Source: JBBDIM01 sp040880405
Lineage (GTDB): Bacteria; Planctomycetota; Planctomycetia; Pirellulales; Pirellulaceae
Direction: 5' to 3'
NCBI GenBank assembly: GCA_040880405.1
Contig: JBBDIM010000206.1
Span: forward strand, 1-10,367
DNA length: 10,367 bases
In this document: positions 1-5,418 of the stretch, piece after piece
Layout of the letters: the number at the start of each line of letters is the position of its first letter
Position numbering within the stretch: position 1 is the stretch's first letter
Made by a program: the position numbers and the translations under genes
Notes under the pieces: generated by a model
The model's input: the letters and a program-made list of their open reading frames with translations, nothing else
Told to the model about the DNA's origin: nothing
Database searches by the model: none

Positions 1-54
1 GTATGCCCGGTGGTGTGGGAGGGAAGGAGCCGCAAGGCTCCTCCCTATCCCGAT
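1..54 (+). mobile_element. 3' end of a group II intron (end of domain V and all of domain VI), truncated by window edge
   Basis: The first 16 bases fit the 3' strand of a domain V helix. Positions 17-51 then fold as a domain VI hairpin: 17-20 pairs with 48-51, 21-24 with 42-45, and 26-31 with 36-41, closed by a GCAA tetraloop at 32-35. On the 3' side T46 and A47 bulge out. A47 lies 7 nt before T54, which is where a group II branch-point adenosine sits relative to the 3' splice site. The proposed intron end CCCGAT (49-54) finishes in the expected A-pyrimidine. The intron body, and any reverse transcriptase/maturase, would lie left of the window. The fold and distances are read from the sequence; the intron assignment is inference from known architecture. 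A plain hairpin repeat is the alternative. Confidence 0.65.
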
Positions 55-122
55 CCAACCCGCTTCGCCTGCATGTTCCGCTATGGCAATCGATTCTGGC
101 GTCAATGAGGACGCGGGCCATT

Positions 123-200
123 AGGGGATGAGTTCAATTACAAAGAGTCGGCGGCAATGAAGTTTTAGCCGCGGCTCCCGTAATTGACCTTATCCCCGTT
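123..200 (+). repeat. Palindromic element, copy 1 (facing right)
   Basis: The arms 124-141 (GGGGATGAGTTCAATTAC) and 180-197 are reverse complements over 18 bases with two mismatches, enclosing a loop region of about 38 bases that itself contains GC-rich partly complementary stretches (CGGCGG at 149-154, CCGCGG at 169-174). The reverse complement of 274-350 aligns with this element along nearly its whole length, so both are copies of one ~77 bp unit. The size and the arms fit a REP/MITE-like non-autonomous element. No coding capacity is seen. Confidence 0.75.
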
Positions 201-273
201 CATTCGGCACGCAGGCCAAACGGTGCCCCAGCTTGATTGGCACGAAACTATGGTGTTGAAAATGGAACGTTTA

Positions 274-350
274 AAAGGGGATAAGTTCAAATACGGGTGC
301 CTCGGACGCGGGGCAGACCGCCGCTTACTTTGCAATTGAACTCATCCCCT
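274..350 (-). repeat. Palindromic element, copy 2 (facing left, inverted relative to copy 1)
   Basis: The arms 277-294 and 333-350 are complementary with about three mismatches. As reverse complement, this unit matches copy 1 at both ends: 328-350 against 123-145 has one mismatch in 23 bases, and 274-306 against 168-200 agrees at about 27 of 33 positions. The interior is more diverged but keeps CGGCGG. The two copies with the 73 bp spacer form one larger inverted repeat spanning 123-350, comparable to paired REP units (BIMEs) in other bacteria. Confidence 0.75.
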
Positions 351-370
351 TTTTCAGGAAAACTGCTAAC

Positions 371-433
371 GCGTTTCGCCCTAGGGGTCAACCCAACCCG
401 CACGTCTCCCACGGTCTACGCGACCGTGGCTAC
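371..433 (-). repeat. Hairpin repeat family 1, long copy
   Basis: Read on the minus strand, this stretch starts with a perfect 7 bp stem (CCACGGT 409-415 and ACCGTGG 423-429, loop 416-422) and continues into a GC-rich tail containing GCGGGTTGGGTT. The same stem-plus-tail order occurs on the plus strand at 5181-5250 and 6862-6922, so the unit is about 60-70 bp and is dispersed. It lies entirely in an intergenic gap and overlaps the first 39 bp tandem unit. Confidence 0.65.
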
Positions 434-442
434 GTAGGAGTT
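404..442 (+). repeat. 39 bp tandem repeat, unit 1 (hairpin family 1)
   Basis: The unit runs from GTCTCCCACGG to GTAGGAGTT. It contains stem CCACGGT (409-415), loop CTACGCG (416-422) and ACCGTGG (423-429). It is followed without a gap by unit 2, which differs at two positions only; these two positions pair with each other in the stem. Confidence 0.85.
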
Positions 443-481
443 GTCTCCCACGCTCTACGCGAGCGTGGCTACGTAGGAGTT
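443..481 (+). repeat. 39 bp tandem repeat, unit 2 (hairpin family 1)
   Basis: The unit is identical to unit 1 except for G to C in the left arm (453) and C to G in the right arm (463). The stem CCACGCT (448-454) and AGCGTGG (462-468) therefore stays perfectly paired around the same CTACGCG loop. Confidence 0.85.
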
Positions 482-593
482 GCGTGAAACGTGGATGGCC
501 GCTAGTTGATCGGCCTGGTGGTGGATAAAATTGTAAACATCATGAACAACGATCTCACCGCGGTGGCCGGACAAGGTAATTCGAATCTCACGA

Positions 594-1037
594 ATGGATA
601 AGCTATTTTCTTGGCTGGAGGAGCATGAAACCTTACTCTGGTCCCTCACCGCCATCGGTGTGTTCATGTTCCTTGCGACGTTGATCGCAATTCCGTGGCT
701 GCTGACTCGCTTGCCGGCCGACTATTTCATCCGCCGCCCCGTCCGAGATTGGCCAGGCCGGCATCCGGCGGTGCATCTGGGGCTGGTGATCGTCAAAAAT
801 CTACTGGGGGTGATCCTCGTGCTCGCCGGGATCGCGATGCTGGTGCTGCCGGGCCAGGGGCTGTTGACTATCCTCGTCGGTATCATGTTTCTAGACTTCC
901 CCGGTAAACGCCGAATGGAACGCTGGCTGATCCGCCGCGGCCCAATTCTAAGTGCCGCCAACTGGATCCGAGCCCGAGCGGGGAAGTCTCCGTTGGAGGT
1001 TTACAAAACCGCTGAGAAATCATCGGCGGAACGGTAA
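594..1037 (+). CDS. PGPGW-family small membrane protein
   Basis: A 147-residue integral membrane protein. Hydrophobic segments lie at about residues 14-37, 60-85 and 87-101. The last two flank LPGQG (85-89), which matches the glycine-proline motif of the 'PGPGW' family of putative transmembrane proteins, followed by a conserved-looking FPGKRR stretch (102-107). The molecular function of that family is not known to me. The C-terminal ~45 residues are basic and probably cytoplasmic. ATG at 594 is the only sensible start: the next in-frame ATG (residue 25) would cut into the first membrane segment. There is no strong Shine-Dalgarno sequence, only AAGG at 573-576, 17 nt away. The gene ends 34 bp before the DUF1801 start in the same direction, so the two may be co-transcribed. 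Confidence 0.8.
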   Translation: MDKLFSWLEEHETLLWSLTAIGVFMFLATLIAIPWLLTRLPADYFIRRPVRDWPGRHPAVHLGLVIVKNLLGVILVLAGIAMLVLPGQGLLTILVGIMFLDFPGKRRMERWLIRRGPILSAANWIRARAGKSPLEVYKTAEKSSAER

Positions 1038-1071
1038 GTTGAAACAAGTAACCCAACCCAAGGCAAAGTCG

Positions 1072-1497
1072 ATGGCGAAAAAAAAGGCTTCCCAGCCGAA
1101 ACTGCTTTCCGGCGGGAATCCCCAGATCGAGAAGGGGGATGGCGATGGTCCGGTGCAGGCGTATATCGCGGCGATGCCGGACTGGAAGCAGGGGGTGGGA
1201 CGCCGCCTGGACGAGCTCATCACGCGGACGGTTCCCACGGTTCGTAAGGCGATCCGGTGGAACTCACCTTTATATGGGATCGAGGGGCAAGGTTGGTTTC
1301 TCAGTTACCATTGCTTCACGAAATACATCAAGGTGGCGCTGCTCCGCGGATCGTCCCTGAGTCCGCTGCCCCCCGTCGCATCGAAGGATCCCAACTCGCG
1401 ATACTTCCACATCCATGAAAATGAAGAGCTGGATGAGAAGCAGGTGGTGGCCTGGATCAAGCAGGCGGCGGAAATGCCGGGTGATCCGTTGTTTTAA
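1072..1497 (+). CDS. DUF1801 domain-containing protein
   Basis: A soluble 141-residue protein. After a lysine-rich start (residues 1-10), residues 27-135 form a DUF1801 (YdhG/YdeI-like) domain: PVQAYIAAMPDWK (27-39), then RRLDELI (44-50), VRKAIRWNSPLYG (57-69), GWFLSYHCFTKYIKVALL (74-91), and a C-terminal helix DEKQVVAWIKQA (121-132). This is close to full length for the family. The fold is that of the frataxin/iron-chaperone-like YdhG group, but biochemical function is unproven and no metal-binding claim can be made from sequence. I chose ATG 1072, preceded by AAGG (1060-1063) at 8 nt. The frame is open back to 952 inside the upstream gene, and a TTG at 1039 just after the upstream stop is a possible alternative. 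Confidence 0.85.
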   Translation: MAKKKASQPKLLSGGNPQIEKGDGDGPVQAYIAAMPDWKQGVGRRLDELITRTVPTVRKAIRWNSPLYGIEGQGWFLSYHCFTKYIKVALLRGSSLSPLPPVASKDPNSRYFHIHENEELDEKQVVAWIKQAAEMPGDPLF

Positions 1498-1540
1498 GGA
1501 CGAACGATCATCCCTGGGCAAGGGTGGGTCTACCTCCTCC

Positions 1541-3490
1541 TCACTCTTTCGCTAAGGTTCCACCCACGATCAACCAGCCATCCTCTTCCGAGCGGCTGTA
1601 GAGGCCGGCGGGGCCGAGGTATTCTTCGATCGCTTCGAAGGGGGGCAGTTTGCTCGCGTCGATCTCTTGATCGCGCCGGGCGGCCCCTTCCTCTCCCTCG
1701 GTCCACAGCTCGGTGAGCATCCGGCCCAGCAGCGATTCCGCTTCCGGCATCTTGTTTTGACGCATTAGTTCGTACGTTACGCGGACTGCCTTATCCCCTC
1801 GCGCGAACTGCCGGAAACTGTCGCTGCCGGCCCCTAGTTGCTCTAGATGGGTGGCGACGCGTTTGAAGTCGTCGCTGTTTTCCAGCAGATCCTCGGTGTC
1901 ATCCTTGGGAGTCAGAACCAACTTTAGGAGGTCCATGTTGTTGGAGAAGTAGAGCCACTCTCCGGCGACCGAAACCGCCGCGTTGGGGATGTTTACCTGC
2001 TCGTTGTCGCCCGGTTGGTTTTGGGCGACCGGTTCGGGGTAGCCGGGGCCGACGATCATCAACGTCGGGATCTCTTCCTCTTCTTCGCTGATCTCCCACG
2101 CATCATGCTCGCCGATCTTGTGCGGCCGCGCGTTGGGGTCGTTCCGGAGAACGCGATCGACCGCTACTTTGACCCGGTCCGGGGTCCGCAGCTTAACCGC
2201 GATCAGGCGACGTTCCGACTGGGGATGGATCGGCAGTTCGTGGTCGGTTAGCAGGACGACCTCTTCCCCTAGGTGATTGACGATCTCCTCCACGATATCG
2301 ACGCGGGGACCGGCCGGATCGATCTTCAGACTCTCGATCAGTTCGTAGAAGATTTCGTCGTCGGCGTAGTCGTTCACAATCGACTCGCTATGGAAAAACG
2401 CCTCTTTCATCTTCCAGCGGAAGTTCAGGTAGGTCGCTAGGTCGCTGGGAACCCAGGATGGGGGATCAAAGGAGTCGACGTTAGGAAAATCGAGGACCCT
2501 CGCACCCAGGCGGAACCGCTCCCCTTCCTCCGCTTTCGGATCGGCGGGGGCGAAGATGTAGGTGCGGTGCTCCATCTCGCGGCGATCCTCGGCACCCACC
2601 TCACCGGCGGAGAACCGGACCGCGCCGCCGATCCCTTGAATGGCGTCGAATCCTTGGTTTCGCATCAGGGCCAGGTAGTCCTTGCCCCGGCGGCGGCGTC
2701 CGCCCGCTTGCGAACGAGCCACTTCGGCGTGCCCCAGTGGCTCGACCCACCAACGGAAATCGTAGGGGGCGTCCTGGGCATGGCCGTCGACTCGCTCCTT
2801 CACCGCGACAAACGCCGCGTGCTGGGCCAAGCTGTCCTCGGGTGTCTGATCCAATCCGCCCAGGATGTAGGCGATGACGGTAGGATCATCGCTGGCGATC
2901 AGGAGGTCTTGATGGATGATGTAAAGGGCCTGGTCGGCGACCATCTGGCCCGCTTCCAAGGGGAATTGAAACCGCTTGACGGTCAAGCCGGCGATTTTGA
3001 CATCGCTTTGCTGGGCCCCTTGTTCGATTTGGTGGGCGGTGATCTTGCGGAGCAGGGCCTGGGCCGGTCCCAGTTTGCCGGTTACATCAACCAAGAGGGC
3101 AACCGCGTCGGAGGGCTCAACTCGCGGTTTGATCGCGGCGACACAGATCTCGCCGCCGTACACCCCTTGCAGGTCGCGGAGCTCAATCCCCATTTGGATC
3201 CCGCCGGCGACCAGTTTGGACTGGATCTGCTTTTTCAGATCCTCCATGAACGGCTCCATCGCCTCATCTTCGAGCAGTTTCCCCAGTTGGGTTTGCTCGA
3301 AATTGGCCTTGGCCTGTTCGTAGTCGGGGATGGAGAGATAGCTTTTGGTGGTGGCCGGCAACAGCGTCGCGGCGGGTGGAGCCGCCGACAGGAGGGAGCC
3401 TGGCAGCAGCGATGCCACCAGAAGTCCGAGCATGCCAAGGTTGCCTGATGAAATCCGTTTGCCTGGAGATGTTCGCTGTCGCACGTGCAT
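1541..3490 (-). CDS. Large secreted protein of unknown function (planctomycete type)
   Basis: A 649-residue protein. The N-terminus reads as a Sec signal peptide: basic residues 4-12, hydrophobic core about 18-34 (LGMLGLLVASLLPGSLL), likely cleavage after SAA (35-37). No later membrane span is evident, so it is probably periplasmic or exported. After the signal come LLPATTKSYLSIPDY (43-57) and a 'TQLGKLLEDE' region, a pattern I associate with planctomycete exported proteins resembling DUF3352; that resemblance is weak. The C-terminus has FEAIEEYLGPAGLY and a GWLIVGGTL ending. There are no recognisable catalytic motifs, and charged Glu/Asp-rich stretches occur throughout. The frame is open upstream to 3631, but ATG at 3490 is preferred because it places the signal peptide at the N-terminus and has GGAGG three bases upstream. 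The gene converges with the DUF1801 gene and diverges from the HD gene. Confidence 0.8.
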   Translation of the reverse strand: MHVRQRTSPGKRISSGNLGMLGLLVASLLPGSLLSAAPPAATLLPATTKSYLSIPDYEQAKANFEQTQLGKLLEDEAMEPFMEDLKKQIQSKLVAGGIQMGIELRDLQGVYGGEICVAAIKPRVEPSDAVALLVDVTGKLGPAQALLRKITAHQIEQGAQQSDVKIAGLTVKRFQFPLEAGQMVADQALYIIHQDLLIASDDPTVIAYILGGLDQTPEDSLAQHAAFVAVKERVDGHAQDAPYDFRWWVEPLGHAEVARSQAGGRRRRGKDYLALMRNQGFDAIQGIGGAVRFSAGEVGAEDRREMEHRTYIFAPADPKAEEGERFRLGARVLDFPNVDSFDPPSWVPSDLATYLNFRWKMKEAFFHSESIVNDYADDEIFYELIESLKIDPAGPRVDIVEEIVNHLGEEVVLLTDHELPIHPQSERRLIAVKLRTPDRVKVAVDRVLRNDPNARPHKIGEHDAWEISEEEEEIPTLMIVGPGYPEPVAQNQPGDNEQVNIPNAAVSVAGEWLYFSNNMDLLKLVLTPKDDTEDLLENSDDFKRVATHLEQLGAGSDSFRQFARGDKAVRVTYELMRQNKMPEAESLLGRMLTELWTEGEEGAARRDQEIDASKLPPFEAIEEYLGPAGLYSRSEEDGWLIVGGTLAKE

Positions 3491-3493
3491 GAT

Positions 3494-3498
3494 CCTCC
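3494..3498 (-). promoter_or_regulatory. Ribosome binding site of the secreted-protein gene
   Basis: On the minus strand GGAGG lies three bases before ATG 3490. The spacing is short, but it is the only strong Shine-Dalgarno sequence near the signal peptide and it supports this start over the longer frame to 3631. Confidence 0.5.
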
Positions 3499-3764
3499 GC
3501 CTGCAAATTGTCAGGACGACCGCGCGAGGGGGTGATTCCCGACCTGCGATGGTCCGTTGTCCCTTTACTATCGGCACGTCTCTTCCAATTCCGAGAACTC
3601 GAACGACCGGCCGTGATCCCTGTTTACGCAAAACCCTAGTGGGAGCGTTCGGGATTTAGCGATAAAACAGTTTATTGATTCTGAGGGGTTCGCAGCGATC
3701 CCGCAACCTCAGCCTGCCGAAATTACCCAAACATCCGCGTTAGCGGAGGAATGACCCCCGGCTT

Positions 3765-5171
3765 ATGGACAAGATGTCGACCGAGAGCCTCTGTTTCGAT
3801 CCGATCCACGGATATATCTCCTTTGTATCCACCGCGCCCGAGTCAATGGCCGGGGAAGGAGAAGTGACCGAACGCGCGATTATCGATCATCCGTGGGTGC
3901 AACGATTGCGGCAAATCCATCAGCTCCAGACCGCCTGGTGGGTCTTTCCGACGGCCGAACATACCCGGTTTCAGCATGTCTTGGGGGTAATGCATCTGGC
4001 CAGCCGCGTGGTGACCCACCTTTACCCCAGTTTGAAGGAGGTTTGCCCCGACGTCCCCAGCCTGGGGTATGTCGAAACGTTGATGCGAATGGCGGGGCTG
4101 CTGCACGACGTGGGACATGGGCCGTTCGGACACTTTTTCGACGACCATTACCTAAAAAGCTTTGGGCTGACGCACGAGATCTTGGGGGCGGAAATCATCG
4201 AGCGGGATTTAGCCCCGCTGCTGCAAGGGATTCGCCGAAACCCGAACACCGCACTCTTGCCGGAAGAGCAATTGGACGCGAGCCAGTTGGCATGGCTGAT
4301 TCAGCGGCCCAAAGGGGAAGGGGAGGAGCGGCCCCGCTGGCTGATTTTCTTGCGGAGCCTGCTGAGTGGGATTTACACGATCGACAACATGGACTTCGTC
4401 CTCCGCGACGCTTATATGAGCGGCTACAGCCAGCGGTCGTTCGATTTGGATCGGCTGCTGCGGTACAGCTTTTTCAGCGAGCGGGGCCTCACCATCCACG
4501 ACCGAGGCCTGTCCGCCTTGATCCGCTTTATGAACGTGCGGGCAGAGCTGTTCCAGACGATCTACTTCCACCGCGAGGTGATGGCGATCGACAAGACCTT
4601 GGAAGATCTATTTCGGGACAGCAAACCGTACCTGCTGCCGGAAAACCCCCTGCACGATTTACCCCGATACCAGGGTCTGACGGAGTTCTCGCTATTGGTC
4701 GATGTCGGCCGCTGGCCCCACAGCGAAAACCCTGAGCAGCGGCGACTGGGTGAGGACTGGGGTAAGCTTCTACGCCGCGACGTCCGGTGGCGGTTTGTGT
4801 GCGAGCGGTCCCTCCGCTTCGGGGAAGAGGACAGCCAGCAAGCGACCGTCTTCCGGAGCGAGCAAATCGCGCTGGCGGCCCTGCGAGAAGAGTTGCCGAG
4901 CCACCTGCGCGAGATCCCACTGAAGGTCTCCCTTTGCCGAACCGTGTTCCGACCGCATACGCAAGGCCCGAGCGATCACCAGAATTTCCTGTACGACTCC
5001 GCCCAGGACAAGATCAAGCAGCTCACGACCGACAAAATCTTCCGCTCGTTGCCGCTCAGCCGGCTGATCTGCCGGATCTACGCGGAAGACACCACCCACG
5101 TCGCCCCACTCGCCGCGGCGCTCGACGGTTTGGTAGGGGATTTGGCGGTGGATGATCTGACGAATATGTAG
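3765..5171 (+). CDS. HD superfamily phosphohydrolase (SAMHD1/dNTPase-like, COG1078 type)
   Basis: A cytoplasmic 468-residue protein of the HD-domain group that includes SAMHD1 and bacterial dNTP triphosphohydrolases. Visible motifs: IHGYI (14-18), HTRFQHVLGVMHLA (66-79, metal ligand H71), LLHDVGHGPFGH (112-123, HD pair H114/D115, further histidines 118 and 123), THEILG (136-141, the H137/E138 pair) and IDNMDFVLRDAYMSG (206-220, metal ligand D207). The metal-binding set is therefore intact. Expected activity is hydrolysis of a nucleotide phosphate, possibly dNTP to nucleoside plus triphosphate, but the substrate is not shown. Against SAMHD1, K312 is replaced by N208 and Y315 by F211, both triphosphate contacts. 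ATG 3765 is taken as start; M4 (3774) is an alternative. GGAGG at 3745-3749 is 15 nt upstream, farther than usual. Confidence 0.88.
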   Translation: MDKMSTESLCFDPIHGYISFVSTAPESMAGEGEVTERAIIDHPWVQRLRQIHQLQTAWWVFPTAEHTRFQHVLGVMHLASRVVTHLYPSLKEVCPDVPSLGYVETLMRMAGLLHDVGHGPFGHFFDDHYLKSFGLTHEILGAEIIERDLAPLLQGIRRNPNTALLPEEQLDASQLAWLIQRPKGEGEERPRWLIFLRSLLSGIYTIDNMDFVLRDAYMSGYSQRSFDLDRLLRYSFFSERGLTIHDRGLSALIRFMNVRAELFQTIYFHREVMAIDKTLEDLFRDSKPYLLPENPLHDLPRYQGLTEFSLLVDVGRWPHSENPEQRRLGEDWGKLLRRDVRWRFVCERSLRFGEEDSQQATVFRSEQIALAALREELPSHLREIPLKVSLCRTVFRPHTQGPSDHQNFLYDSAQDKIKQLTTDKIFRSLPLSRLICRIYAEDTTHVAPLAAALDGLVGDLAVDDLTNM

Positions 5172-5180
5172 TTCATCTCC

Positions 5181-5250
5181 CGTAGCCACGCTCGCAAAGA
5201 CCGTGGGTGTATGGCGGGTTGGGTTTGTGCCTGGGGCGAAGCGGGTTCGC
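5181..5250 (+). repeat. Hairpin repeat family 1, copy with mismatched stem
   Basis: The unit starts CGTAGCCACGCTCGC and continues into the GCGGGTTGGGTT tail shared with 371-433 (opposite strand) and 6862-6922. Its left arm CCACGCT (5186-5192) matches one arm variant and its right arm ACCGTGG (5200-5206) the other, leaving a C-C mismatch inside the stem. It merges at its right end into the family 2 repeat beginning at 5241. Confidence 0.65.
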
Positions 5251-5286
5251 ACTTCCCCCACGCTTTTGGCAAGCGTGGCTACGACG
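5241..5286 (+). repeat. Hairpin repeat family 2, copy 1
   Basis: The unit begins GCGGGTTCGCACTTC and contains an 8 bp perfect stem CCACGCTT (5258-5265) and AAGCGTGG (5271-5278) around TTGGC, then GCTACGACG. A second copy at 7168-7212 differs by one substitution and one missing loop base. Its stem is related to family 1. It lies between the HD gene and purB. Confidence 0.75.
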
Positions 5287-5369
5287 CGCTTTGCGGGGGT
5301 GCGTCATCGTGGGACGCGTAAGTGGCGCACTCGCGATTCCCCCACCTGCCCTCTGGGCGGTTTTCCCGC

Positions 5370-5375
5370 TAAAAT
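5370..5375 (+). promoter_or_regulatory. purB: Possible -10 box for purB
   Basis: TAAAAT matches the sigma70 -10 consensus at five of six positions and would place a transcript start near 5382, about 37 bases before the chosen start. No good -35 box is seen 16-18 bases upstream, so this is tentative. Confidence 0.25.
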
Positions 5376-5403
5376 CAGGGCCGAAATATTCAATGTCTCT
5401 CGC

Positions 5404-5409
5404 GAAGGA
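5404..5409 (+). promoter_or_regulatory. purB: Ribosome binding site that decides the purB start
   Basis: GAAGGA directly abuts ATG 5410 (no spacer) but stands nine bases before GTG 5419. The spacing favours the GTG start, which gives a protein beginning M-SHDQYENPL. Confidence 0.5.
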
Positions 5410-5418
5410 ATGGGCCGC

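Larger units (their letters stand above)
55..593. other. Gene-free, repeat-dense intergenic region
   Basis: No convincing gene lies between the intron end and the membrane-protein gene. The region contains a 13-base match to a repeat found further right (57-69), an inverted pair of ~77 bp palindromic elements (123-200 and 274-350), and two tandem hairpin repeats (404-481). The spacer 201-273 has small complementary stretches (for example GTGCC and GGCAC) but no recognisable gene. Positions 482-593 should carry the promoter for the downstream gene. I see AT-rich TAAAAT at 526-531 but no well-spaced -35 box, so I do not call one. Confidence 0.6.

Noticed and set aside
2..124. Open frame of 40 codons entering from the left edge and ending at TAG 122-124.
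   Set aside because: It runs through the domain VI hairpin, has no recognisable protein motif and overlaps the start of a palindromic element; most likely chance.
404..481. Possible CRISPR array from two tandem repeats.
   Set aside because: The 39 bp units abut without spacers, there are only two, and no cas gene is present.
1498..1570. Possible bidirectional terminator between DUF1801 and the secreted-protein gene.
   Set aside because: GGGTGG and CCACCC are far apart, the second lies inside the coding region, and no T-tract follows.
2567..3448. 293-codon plus-strand open frame opposite the secreted-protein gene.
   Set aside because: Antisense shadow of a GC-rich gene; the minus-strand protein has a signal peptide and plausible composition, this one has no motif.
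3751..3867. 38-codon frame (ATG 3751) overlapping the start of the HD gene, one base after GGAGG.
   Set aside because: The spacing is too short for initiation and the peptide has no recognisable content; GGAGG more likely serves the HD gene at long spacing.
5203..5418. In-frame upstream extension of purB from 5203.
   Set aside because: The extra ~70 residues are translated repeat DNA and lie before the conserved SHDQYENPL start; no ribosome binding site supports it.
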